Below, piece by piece: positions 1-8,840 of a stretch of 64,000 nt of DNA (positions are counted from its first letter, which is position 1; each line of letters starts with the position of its first letter). The stretch covers positions 41,570-105,569 of the forward strand of contig JACCGJ010008312.1 in assembly GCA_013407085.1 (NCBI GenBank), in the 5' to 3' direction. Origin of the DNA: Atriophallophorus winterbourni (lineage: Eukaryota > Platyhelminthes > Trematoda > Plagiorchiida > Microphallidae). Below the pieces are notes generated by a model, which had not been told where the DNA came from, did no database searches, and saw only the letters and a program-made list of their open reading frames with translations. The position numbers and the translations under genes are program-made.

Positions 1-10
1 CCTAGTCTTC

Positions 11-178
11 TGTGATGATTGTTCGAATAATAATCAATACTAAACAATAATTCCGTAATTCAAATTTCGTTGTTAAAGCTACATTAATTAATACATACTG
101 TAGTTCGTGTGAGCGTGGTTTGTTCTCACTTCAATTCTTGGGTTGTTTATTCAATTCAATACAATTCAATTCATCACA
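11..178 (+). repeat. 5' LTR of the compact element
   Basis: A 168-bp repeat with 8-bp inverted termini (TGTGATGA / TCATCACA). It matches 1461-1629 almost base for base and is preceded by TCTTC, half of the target duplication. Confidence 0.9.
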
Positions 179-204
179 TTTATCGTCGCGAGCAGGATTT
201 CTTC

Positions 205-725
205 ATGGTAATTTCAATTTTGGAACCTCTCAATATAAATGCAAATGCTCGAGAAATTGAAGACTATTTTGAACGATTCGAAATTTGGTGTATGACACGA
301 TCGAAAGCAGAAAATGATAAAAAGTCTGTTAATTTTCTAAATTCAATCGGAAAATCTGCTTAAACGTTAATAAAAAATTTGGCTTATCCGGATTCGCCCA
401 TTTCCCTTTCATACAAAACACTGAAGGCGCTTTTAATGCAACACGTGAAACCTGTACATTTCGGAGCAACCGAACGTGCAAAATTTCATTCCATGGTGCG
501 TCAGTCCAATCAAGGAATTCGCGAATTTATTCTACAATTGTTAATTCAGGCAGCGAAATGCGACTTCGTTGACTTGCTAGAAATGCAATTGAAAGATCGT
601 CTAATTTCTGGAATACATGACAGTGTAGAATGAACTCTTGAAGCTGCCAAAACTCTCTTTCAAAGATGTTCGAGCTCAATGCCAACAGTATGAAGATGCG
701 CGTGTGGCAACAACAGATTTGTCGC
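205..725 (+). pseudogene. Gypsy-like gag remnant
   Basis: The frame opens at ATG 205, just inside the 5' LTR. It resembles the capsid part of Gypsy-group gag: an N-terminal EDYFERFEIW segment, a middle part with the LKALLMQHVKP motif, and a C-terminal Q-rich and KDRLISGIHD segment. An in-frame TAA at 361-363 interrupts it. A TGA at 631-633 coincides with a one-base frame change, after which gag similarity (PKLSFKDVRAQCQQYED) continues in the frame of the downstream ORF. No zinc knuckle is visible. The gag is therefore broken in at least two places in this copy. The family call rests on gag sequence features only, since no pol is present to place the clade. Confidence 0.7.
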
Positions 726-1444
726 CAGCCGTTGAAGTTGAAGGAAACTCTTTGTTTCTCAATCGCCGCCTTACTCCATATGGACTACAAGAACCTGTCG
801 GAAAAGCCAAGGCTCTAATGCGGACAAACGATGATGATACCTTAACTACGCCGCTTGGCGAAAAACGAAACGTTGGCTTTCATACATCCTATCATAGTAT
901 GGAGAACGCTTCTGTTATTCTGGATATTCAAACTGCATCTCGAAAGTCAGTTCGACCGATTTCTAACATTGCCATTGCTTGTGCTAAAGCTCTTGTGTTT
1001 GATGATGAGAATTTGACTTCCCTATCAACCGACTCAAGCGCTACTCCTGTTAACACGTCTACATCCGCCCGTGTCATTGATTCAAACGGAAAATCTGGTT
1101 TTCATTACCAAGAAAGTGGCTTCAAAGTTAGCAAACTTCAGAGTTCATCAGATACCATTTCAAATAAATCACCGAACTCATCTTATCAAGCGAATTCAGC
1201 ACTTCCTTCTAGCTCATCTAAACGATCGTCAGATAATGTACTTTTCAAAACCGCTAGAGGAAAAGCCTTACTGGCACCTTCGACTACTGCCATTGAAAAA
1301 GCGAGACAATTGTTGGCAACTGTGGATGACGTTTCGGGTTTGGTGGAACCTCCGTGTGTTCAATCAATTCAACCGGCAGACACTGGGCAAGCTTCTGATG
1401 AACATAAAACAAACCTATTTAACATTACACAAATCCGAGGATGA
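638..1444 (+). CDS. ORF fusing gag C-terminus to BRCA2 BRC-repeat-like segments
   Basis: An uninterrupted 268-codon frame (TTG at its left edge, so the true start is unknown). Residues 1 to about 25 look like the end of gag. Residues 38-66, 93-124 and 201-230 each resemble a BRC repeat, the RAD51-binding unit of BRCA2 (pattern F-x-T-A-x-G-K, then A-L-x-K-A-x-x-L-F). The clearest is LFKTARGK followed by AIEKARQLL (203-226). Next is IQTASRKSV with AIACAKALVFDDE (97-124), where the glycine of TASGK is Arg. The first keeps only the second half, GKAKALM. A fourth, poorer echo is GFHYQESGFKVS (154-165). Serine-rich linkers separate them. The family match is by eye from the known consensus. If real, the element captured part of a host BRCA2 gene. 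The alternative is a low-complexity gag tail resembling BRC by chance. Confidence 0.6.
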   Translation: MKLPKLSFKDVRAQCQQYEDARVATTDLSPAVEVEGNSLFLNRRLTPYGLQEPVGKAKALMRTNDDDTLTTPLGEKRNVGFHTSYHSMENASVILDIQTASRKSVRPISNIAIACAKALVFDDENLTSLSTDSSATPVNTSTSARVIDSNGKSGFHYQESGFKVSKLQSSSDTISNKSPNSSYQANSALPSSSSKRSSDNVLFKTARGKALLAPSTTAIEKARQLLATVDDVSGLVEPPCVQSIQPADTGQASDEHKTNLFNITQIRG

Positions 1445-1460
1445 TTGGAACTGCGGTGGT

Positions 1461-1629
1461 TGTGATGATTGTTTGAATAATAATCAATACTAAACAATAA
1501 TTCCGTAATTCAAATTCTCGTTGTTAAAGCTACATTAATTAATACATACTGTAGTTCGTGTGAGCGTCGTTTGTTCTCACTCCAATTCTTGGGTTGGTTA
1601 TTCAATTCAATACAATTTAATTCATCACA
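1461..1629 (+). repeat. 3' LTR of the compact element
   Basis: A 169-bp partner of 11-178, followed by TCTTC (1630-1634). It differs by a few substitutions and a 1-bp indel. The sequence just upstream (1440-1460) is G-rich but mixed, not a clean polypurine tract. Confidence 0.9.
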
Positions 1630-1634
1630 TCTTC

Positions 1635-2108
1635 GCATTCTTTGAGGAGTTTGGACAGGGTAGCTCAACTTATCAGAGCTAATTTAACACCTCAGAAATT
1701 ATACATTACAACATTAATCATTTCCTGTATATTTTAAGAGCAATTTAAATATTTTCAAGAGAATTTACTTTCTAGTAATTGGTTCATTCAAGCAAATATA
1801 CAGCATTTCGAATCTCAAAGTGATGACCTTATCACCTCGTCCTGGATTCGATATAAATAATTGCCAGTCAGCGTATACCGAATTGATATTTAATGATAAT
1901 CATCATTAGAAATTTAAAACAGTGAAATTCCAAACTATTTAAGCCCAAATGTACTTCAAATTATCCCTTGACATTAGTACATCAATTTATTATTCATTTT
2001 GATAAGAATGTGAGGTTCCATCGGCTATATTAACTAATCTATTCATAATTATTTGTTTCACATAAACTATAATATAAACGTTTCTCTCCCAACATTCCAT
2101 GCGCTTTT
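1635..2108. other. Spacer without a recognisable gene; contains a nested palindrome
   Basis: AT-rich spacer between the compact LTR element and the 3' tail of LINE-A, with no coding frame I can support. At 1809-1850 an outer stem CGAATC/GATTCG encloses an inner stem GTGAT/ATCAC and the motif GTCCTGGATTC. I could not assign the structure to a known ribozyme because the conserved CTGATGA and GAAA core of a hammerhead is absent. Confidence 0.5.
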
Positions 2109-2137
2109 TAAATAAATAAATAAATAAATATTTTATT

Positions 2138-2151
2138 CTTGGAATTCCAAG
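2138..2151 (-). repeat. 3'-terminal palindrome of LINE-A
   Basis: The perfect palindrome CTTGGAATTCCAAG, preceded on the minus strand by GATCATGCTTAGCATGC and followed by a TAAA-type simple repeat (2109-2130). The same arrangement ends LINE-B, LINE-C and another tail at 24.45 kb, so it is probably the 3' element recognised by the LINE reverse transcriptase. Confidence 0.75.
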
Positions 2152-2646
2152 GCATGCTAAGCATGATCGATAATTATCAAAGTTGTTTGTATACACAAAG
2201 CATGAAAATGGACAATAATAATTAACATTTTCAAGGTCATACGTGCTGATAATTTTTGGTTCGTTAAAATGGTCCAGGTAAATGATAATCAATCAGTTTT
2301 ACAGAAATTCAATATACGAGCAATTATTGTATGAAAAGAAAATCGGGTGAAGGGAAAAATGACACGAAGAATATTGAAGAACGATGGACCGGAACATCGA
2401 AGATGTGAGGAATCTCGAAGTGTCAGAATCTTAAAAAATGTTCAGTTGGAACACATTATTATTGTCGAATATATGTTCTGAATGGAGAGTGTCTTTTTGT
2501 GGGTATTCGTAGAAGATTCGGCGTCCCAGTGTTGACTCGTTGTTGAACCGGAATTCTTCATATGGATGTAAAGAGGTAATCTGGAAAATAAATACTAAGG
2601 GACGGAGTGACTGTTCACTATGAACGTTGAAAAACTGATATCACTG

Positions 2647-3295
2647 TTAATATCCAGCAATGCCATGATTGTATAGTTCATCTAATGAGACATCTAGGTT
2701 GAGAAATTTCATTAATTTTTCAACTGTGAGAAATGAATTCAGATGTGATTTAAAATCACATAGTGAGGTACAAAGTCTTATGTTTTTCGGAAGAATATTC
2801 CAGAGTTTAGCGTATTTATTTAGGTAGAAGTTACTTCTTACTTTCGTACAGGATCTAGGTAATTCCACTAGGTTATCTTGATTTCTTAAATAATATCTAG
2901 AACCTTGTCGAAAGCGAATAGAAGAATTTATATCTATATTATCAGAAGATATTATTCTAAAGAACAGTATTAGGTTGTGTCTAATTCTACGGAACCATAG
3001 TGGTTCTAGCTTGAGCTGCTTCCATCTTTTTCTATATGATTGATTCGAGCTATATCCGGTGATTGATTTGGTAAAAGTACGTTGTACTTTTTCCAAAAGG
3101 ATTGTATCGGTTTTATTTATACTGCTATATATTATATTACAGTAATCAAAGAGGGGTATGGTGAAAAGTTTATAAAGTTCCAACTTACAGTGTGGGAGAG
3201 TAAAGAACTTATGAATCATATTAACACTCTGCTTTGCCTTTGAGATCACGTGATGTATATGCTCGTTGAATGTAAGCGATGCTGAATATTTGAAC
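2647..3295 (-). pseudogene. LINE-A ORF2, RT C-terminal part downstream of the Gypsy insertion
   Basis: An open frame of about 215 codons, ending in a stop at 2647, with the C-terminal RT/thumb region of CR1/Jockey-like ORF2. It includes the ISKAKQS motif, LEKVQRTFTKSITGY and a terminal GIAGY. It lines up closely with the end of LINE-C (14100-14705), whose last residues are GIPGY. Its upstream edge (KYSASLTFNEH) is cut by the LTR at 3296 and continues from the RT piece at 8242. It cannot be expressed as one protein with the upstream part because of the insertion. Confidence 0.88.
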
Positions 3296-3667
3296 TACGT
3301 GAATTTACAGTATGTGTGTAAAAAGTAAAAAGGTAACCACTCACAATAATTCTTCGATTGAATTGAAAACGATTCTTCCCGGCTTGGCAATTGACTACTC
3401 CGGTCCAGAGGTCAAAGTATTATAACCGAAGCAACCGCGGTAAATCCAAGAATTAGGTGCGGCTGAAATATGGAGCGGTCTTTTTATAGCAGGCAAGCAA
3501 TCTTTTCACAATGCACAGTCAGAATTCCAAGCACGCAGTACGGGTATCAAAGGAGATGAGAAGAGCAACTCCGAGCGGACGGAAATTTATATTCGTAAAA
3601 TCCGGGTACAATTCAAAAAGTGTACATTGATTGATACAAACAAAAATGTTTACAGAAAAATGCCATA
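3296..3667 (-). repeat. 3' LTR of the Gypsy element
   Basis: A 372-bp repeat matching 7870-8241 with about twelve mismatches. Minus-strand ends are TATGGCATT...AATTCACGTA. A purine run (GGGGGGGAG on the minus strand, 3668-3682) adjoins it, as expected for the plus-strand primer site. Confidence 0.92.
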
Positions 3668-3717
3668 GTACTCCCCCCCTAGAGCGTCGGGCCTATAGAA
3701 GACGCTCGAAGAAATCG

Positions 3718-4990
3718 TTAAGCTGTGAAGTCATCTAACTTTGATGTAAAATGGACTCTACGACCAGATCGGGTGTGCCTGTTAGGGTCAGTTTGTTTGA
3801 TACACGGGGGTAAAGGGGGTTTCCTTGAGGGATCGGGAGTACCGGTGAGCTTCGGTTTGGGGGATGGAGTGACAAAATCTTGAGGAGCAACTTTCGGGGT
3901 GTTTTGTTTCGCCTCTGGTGCCGGTTCGACGTAGGCTACTTTCAAACGATCGATACTGACAGTTTCTCTTGATCCATTCCGGTCAATTACGAAATACTTG
4001 GGATGCTTGCTGAGCACCTTGTACGGGCCAGTATACGGTGGTTGAAGTGGTCGACGTACATGATCGGTGCGCACAAACGCAAAGTCGCAGGTAGACAAGT
4101 CTGCCGGGATATAGAACGGTTGAGCTTGTTAATGAGTGGGGATAGCTCGTAATGATTTCATGAAGCTGCGAAGGCGACTGACATATTGTGAAGCTGTAAG
4201 ATCATTTGGTGAATCGGAAGATGTCAGAAATTCGCCAGGTAGGTCAAGTGTACTCCCGTACACCATCTCAGCAGCTGAGCAACCCAGGTCTTCTTTCACG
4301 GTTGTACGGATACCAAGAAGCACCAAAGGCAATTACTCGGACCAACGTTCTGAATTCCCGTGACTCATGATTGCGGCTTTGAGTTGCCGGTGAAATCTTT
4401 CGACTAAGCCATTTAAAGAAGAATGGTAGGCTGTAGTCTGTATGTGCTTTGTACCGACTGTTATTTTCAATTCCCGAAAAAGCGTTGACTGGAATTGAGA
4501 ACCTCTGTCAGTGGTAATAGTGTTCGGTACATCAAAGTTGCTGATCCAATGTTGAACGAAAGCTTTCACAACCGTTTCTGCACTGATATCCTGTATGGCT
4601 ACAGCCAATGGCCAACGGGTAAAACGGTCGACGCAGGTCAATATATAGGTGAAACCGTCAGAGACCGCTAATGGACCAACGAGATCCAAGTGAACGTGCT
4701 GAAAGCGCTCAGTAACAGGTGGAAATACACCAGGGGAACTGATGGTGTGACGTTGGATTTTGCTTTGTTGTCATCGGAGGCAACTCTTGGTCCAAAGTTG
4801 AATGCCTTTATGCATTTCGGACCAAAGATAACGAGAGCTAATCAGCTTTCGAGTAGCTTTTATTCCGGGATGTGATAAACCGTGCAAATGCTCGAATACG
4901 GTACGTCTCAAAACTGATGGGACAATCAGACGGGTTTTATCAGTAGACATGTCACAAACCAGATAAAAATTGGAATTAGGAATCGGAATA
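3718..4990 (-). pseudogene. Gypsy integrase, broken into several frames
   Basis: The minus strand encodes an integrase core with the three acidic residues in context: the Asp of LDLVGPL (near 4688), the Asp of TTDRGSQF (near 4515) and the Glu of NGLVERFHR (near 4400). A zinc-binding N-terminal part (HLHGLSHPGIKAT) lies at about 4770-4990 in another frame. Downstream (4098-3718) comes the C-terminal GPYKVL segment of the GPY/F module and a basic, proline-rich tail ending at a stop. Frame breaks lie near 4690, 4330 and 4110-4130, so this copy cannot make an intact integrase. It would insert cDNA into the genome as part of the Gypsy pol polyprotein. Confidence 0.85.
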
Positions 4991-5039
4991 CGGCGGATCC
5001 TACCTGATTAGGAAGTAATGTACCGGTTTATTACTGGGT

Positions 5040-6820
5040 CATTTGCTGCGATCGTGCCAATTGCTTAAAGTCGATTCCAGGCAGATTCATAGCACTTAAC
5101 TGAATCCGAGAGAATGTATCTGCAACCGTGTTTGACGGGCCGGAAAGATATCGAATGTCGCTCGTGAATTGCGAGATATAATCCAAGTGACGTATTTCTC
5201 GAGGCGAATATCGATCCGATGGTGCAGAAAGAGCAAACGTTAACGGTTTGTGGTCGGTGTAAACTGTGAAACTGCGACCTTCGAGTAAATGCCGGAAATG
5301 GCGAATGGAATATTACACAGCGAGGAGCTCGCGACCAAAGGTACTATATCGTGTCTGCGCTGGCTGCAGTCGGCGTGAGAAGAAGGCTAGGGGTCTAATC
5401 GTGTTATCGACCTCTTGTTGGAGAACTGCACCTACCGCTTCGTTTGATGCATCGGTAACAAGCGATAAGCGAGCACCTGTCTCAGCTGATATATAAGTCA
5501 GAGTTGTCGCCTGCTCAAGGGCGGATTTAAGCGCATCAAAAGCTTCGATTGCTTGTGGATTCATTAAAAAATTTCTTTCTATGCAGCGAAGTAAATCTGT
5601 AAGCGGTTGAGCTAACTTCGCGCAATGGGGAATGAATCGTCTGTAGTAGTTGACTAGGCCCAGAAATCGACGCAGCTGGCGGATTGAACTCGGGCATGGA
5701 TAATCGCGGATGGCAGAGACTTTCTGTTCAACGGGTTTAATTCCGGTGGAATCGATGCGGTGACCGAGAAAGTCTAGTGTTTCCACATGGAAGATGCATT
5801 TATCTGGATTCACGACAATCCCATACTGAGATAGGCGCTGAAAAACCTCTCGAAGATGCTCAACATGTTCTTTCGATGTGTTGCTAGCAATTAGCACGTC
5901 ATCAATATAAACGTATACGAAGGGCAATCCCTTAAATACTTGATCCATAAAACGCTGGAAAGTTTGTGCGGCATTTCGGAGACCAAATGGCATTCGTACG
6001 AATTCATATAAGCCAAATGGTGTCGTGACAGCCGTTTTAGGGATATCTTCCTTCGCAACGGGATTTGGTGATAGGCGCGTACTAGGTCAAGCTTCGAGAA
6101 CACGGTTTTTCCGTTTAGGGACGCCGTAAAATCGTGGATGTGTGGAATGGGGTAACGGTCTGGTACCGTAATGCGATTAAGTGCCCTATAATCTCCGCAT
6201 GGGCGCCAAGTATCTGCGGTACTTTTTTCAACCATATGTAGTGGAGAAGCCCATGGTGAGGTCGACGGGCGGATGATTCCTAGCTCCAACATATGTTCAA
6301 ACTCTTGTTTGGCGATCGCCAGTTTGTTTGGAGCTAATCTACGTGGTTTGGCAAAAACTGGAGGGCCACGAGTGACAATGTGGTGTTCGACCTGGTGTTT
6401 GACCACATTTGTGAATGACTGTGGTTCGGAGATCTCCGGAAACTGGGTTATGAGTTCCTTACAAGGCTGGGTGACGAGTGGAGTTAAAACTCGAATAGAC
6501 TGTATGGGTGTGTAATGGTATTTGCCCATTGAATTTAACTTCGTGGTGTTATCAATAAGCCTTCGTTGGCTTATGTCCACCGCGAGGTTGAAATTAGACC
6601 AAAAATCTGCACCCAAAATCGGAGTTTTCACGTCTGCAATGGTGAACGCCCAGTGGAACGATCTTCGCAAGCCCAGGTCTACCGCGAGGGACCGATGACC
6701 ATAAGTGGCTATCCGAGTACCGTTGGCCGCCTGAAGGGTCAATCCCGACGGACACTTGCGTTCGGTTTCGTTAGGTGGGATGACGCTGAGTTCCGCACCG
6801 GTGTCTACCAGAAAACGCAA
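5040..6820 (-). pseudogene. Gypsy protease, reverse transcriptase and RNase H, frameshifted
   Basis: The minus strand begins with an aspartic protease: [13 protein letters not shown] near 6815 has the catalytic DTG. RT follows, with [10 protein letters not shown], the first catalytic Asp in [14 protein letters not shown] (near 6100), [12 protein letters not shown] and the YIDD box ([13 protein letters not shown], near 5900). The thumb and start of RNase H follow, with TDASNEAVGAVL near 5450. The frame shifts near 6050 (between first and second RT motifs) and again near 5310 inside RNase H. RT and RNase H copy element RNA to DNA in the cytoplasmic particle, but this copy is non-functional as it stands. 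Confidence 0.88.
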
Positions 6821-6885
6821 TTTCGTTGTGTTGTCAGAGATATAGAGGAGACGGCTAACCTTGTTGCCAGGCAGTGCAGCAGTTC

Positions 6886-7500
6886 CTACTGCCTGGCATA
6901 ATCGTTTTCCCTGCTCGTTAGATTTGGAAACAAAACTGCAGGGTCTGGTGCATTTGTAGGCGCGTTCACCGAATCTGCGGTGGTAATAGCAAAGACTTGG
7001 CCTTTACTCCAACTTCGTGAATATCGTCCACTCGGACTGTGTCTCTGTGATGACCGAGATCGATCATTTCGTGAAGTATGTATGTGCATGCAAAGTTCGT
7101 CGAGTCGCGAGTTCAACTCGGAGATCTCTAATTCTAAAGTTGAAGGAGTTGATTTATGTGGCGATTGTACTACTGCAATGATTGGCTTATGATTTTCATA
7201 CACTCGATTGGCGATGGCAGCAAGCTTATCTAACTTGTAATCTTCTACCACCGAAAGTGCTTTTCGAACATCGCTGGGTAGTCTTTGCAGCCACAATTCT
7301 TTTAAAATCGGTTCGCCAACTGGTGTTGTACCCTGTAACTCGATCATTCGGCGAAGGAGTTGCGACGGTGTATTGTCACCTACTTCGATACCCGAGAGTA
7401 ATTTGCGTATGTTTTCCTCATCAGATGTTGCTATACGCGATATCGAAGCTGATTTCAGTACATCATACGGTTTATCGGCGGGTCTGTTGTATATGATATC
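6886..7500 (-). pseudogene. Gypsy gag, C-terminal half
   Basis: The minus-strand frame begins near DIIYNRP (7500) and runs through PSQLLRRMIEL, ELWLQRLPSDVRKAL, a YENHKP segment and a serine/arginine-rich tail, ending at a stop at 6886. This is the conserved part of CsRn1-type gag, which forms the particle shell. No intact CCHC or CHCC zinc knuckle could be read. The expected N-terminal gag sequence between the 5' LTR and 7500 is not recognisable in one frame, so it is probably deleted or scrambled. Confidence 0.75.
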
Positions 7501-7835
7501 AGCAACGCGTCAGTACAGCAGCCACCTCGCAACACGTGCCCACGCAAACTCAAACGGTGAATTGGAAGATGACCTTTCACACAAAAGTCCTCCTGATTCT
7601 AGCGACGAACTTTCTTCCAATGTTTCCATGCAGCTAGGCTTGTCCTATCGTGGTGGAAAACGCCATGTCATTTCCGACTCCCCCGCACTGCTTGTTTCCC
7701 GTATTCCCGGTAACCCGTGGGAATATACCAGTGCTCGGGTATTCAACAGTCCCAAGTCAACCAACTGTTCACCAGATGCCAAGCGCGCCGAATTCGCTTC
7801 CGAGGTCTGCCACCGTCTCGCCAGGTTGCTTGCAT

Positions 7836-7851
7836 CACGTCGGGCTCACCA
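7836..7851 (-). other. Candidate primer binding site of the Gypsy element
   Basis: On the minus strand, about 19 nt inside the 5' LTR, lies TGGTGAGCCCGACGTG. It begins TGG as expected for complementarity to a tRNA 3' CCA end. CsRn1-type elements are reported to use tRNA-Trp. The offset from the LTR edge is larger than usual, so this is tentative. Confidence 0.45.
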
Positions 7852-7869
7852 ATTTGTGGTGCTTCAGGC

Positions 7870-8241
7870 TACGTGAATTTACAGTATGTGTGTGAAAAGT
7901 AAAAAGGTAACCACTCACAATAATTCTTCGATTGAATTGAAAACGATTCTCCCCGGCTTGGCAATTGACTACTCCGTTCTAGACGTCAAAGTATTATCAC
8001 CGAAGCAACCGCGGTAAATCCAAGAATTAGGTGCGGCTGAAATATGGAGCGGTCTTTTTATAGCAGGCAAGCAGTCTTTCCACAATCCACAGTCAGAATT
8101 CCAAGCACGCAGTACGGGTATCAAAGGAGATGAGAAGAGCAACTCCGAGCGGACGAAAATTTATATTCGTAAAATCCGGGTACAATTTAAAATGTGTACA
8201 TTGATTGATACAAACAAAAATGTTTACAGAAAAATGCCATA
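7870..8241 (-). repeat. 5' LTR of the Gypsy element
   Basis: A 372-bp partner of 3296-3667. The next base right of the repeat (8242) is LINE-A coding sequence, which fixes the boundary. Confidence 0.92.
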
Positions 8242-8840
8242 AACCCATGATCACGTGTGCAATCGATAATTTGAAAGGGATTATCATTATGAAGGATTGA
8301 GTTATCAGGAATTGTACATCTTAAAGGCATGAACTTATATTTTTCTGCTGAAAATGAGAGACCATTAATTTTATCCCATTTGGATAATGCATCCAAACCT
8401 TTGTTTAGTCTGGCAATGTAAGTTTGTGTTTCAGAAGATGGGAAGGAAATGACTACTTTCATGTCATTTGCAAACAAGAATAGTTTACTATGAGAGACGA
8501 CTGTATGTACATCATTTATGTATAGGAGAAAAAGTAATGGACCTAAAACACTGCCTTGTATCACGCCACATGTAATCGGCAAGGTGCGCGATCTGTGACC
8601 ATTAACCTCAACACAGTATGTGCGATCTGTAAGAAAAGAAGTCAGCCAAGAATGAAGATTGCCACCTATACCAAATGAACTTAGCTCAGATAGTAATATG
8701 TTATGCGGTACTGTGTCGAAAGCTTTGGTTATATCAAGGAAGACAACTATAACTGAAAAGCCAATTTCAATTAAACTTGTGATGCAGTCTAATTATTCTA
8801 GCTGGCAAGTAATGCAGGATCTTTTGTTAAGGAATCCATT
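8242..8840 (-). pseudogene. LINE-A ORF2, RT palm and finger part upstream of the Gypsy insertion
   Basis: The minus strand encodes FLDITKAFDTVPHN (near 8735), GVIQGSVLGPLLFLLYINDV (near 8565) and a catalytic box reading FANDMKVV (near 8460), then ends at DCTRDHGF where the LTR begins. The related LINE-C and LINE-B read FADDMKVV and FADDIKVA here, so one of the paired catalytic aspartates is Asn in LINE-A and this RT should be inactive regardless of the insertion. The upstream end joins the endonuclease at about 8825-8840, which lacks the intervening linker present in LINE-B. Confidence 0.85.

Larger units (their letters stand above)
11..1629 (+). mobile_element. Compact non-autonomous LTR retrotransposon (gag remnant plus BRC-like ORF)
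   Basis: Two near-identical terminal repeats (11-178 and 1461-1629) enclose about 1.28 kb. Each begins TGTGATGA and ends TCATCACA, and the unit is flanked by the perfect 5-bp duplication TCTTC (6-10 and 1630-1634), so this is a complete integrated copy. The inside encodes a Gypsy-like gag remnant, then a frame with BRCA2 BRC-repeat-like segments. No protease, reverse transcriptase, RNase H or integrase is present, so mobility would need enzymes supplied in trans. The two LTRs differ at about six positions plus one indel, so insertion was fairly recent. No clear primer binding site (no TGG just inside the 5' LTR) or classic polypurine tract is visible. LTRs, duplication and gene content are seen directly; the non-autonomous status is inference. 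Confidence 0.88.
3296..8241 (-). mobile_element. Gypsy (CsRn1-like) LTR retrotransposon inserted in LINE-A
   Basis: A 4946-bp element bounded by 372-bp LTRs (3296-3667 and 7870-8241) that differ at roughly a dozen positions (about 3%). On the minus strand it reads 5' LTR, gag, protease, RT, RNase H, integrase, a C-rich plus-strand tract at 3668-3682 (purine tract on the minus strand), 3' LTR. The pol order PR-RT-RH-IN is that of Metaviridae/Gypsy, and the gag resembles the CsRn1 group known from trematodes. The N-terminal part of gag is not recognisable and pol has several frameshifts, so the copy is defective. Target duplication is short: GTT on both sides, with a fourth base differing. Confidence 0.9.

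Noticed and set aside
1809..1850. Hammerhead-like ribozyme around GTCCTGGATTC
   Set aside because: The stem and cleavage-like sequence recall schistosome hammerheads, but the invariant CTGATGA and GAAA core elements are not present nearby on either strand.
4136..4363. Plus-strand frame antisense to Gypsy integrase
   Set aside because: It mirrors the integrase coding strand and has no independent features.
7373..7876. 167-codon plus-strand open frame
   Set aside because: It overlaps Gypsy gag on the opposite strand, has no recognisable motif and is best explained as an antisense shadow.
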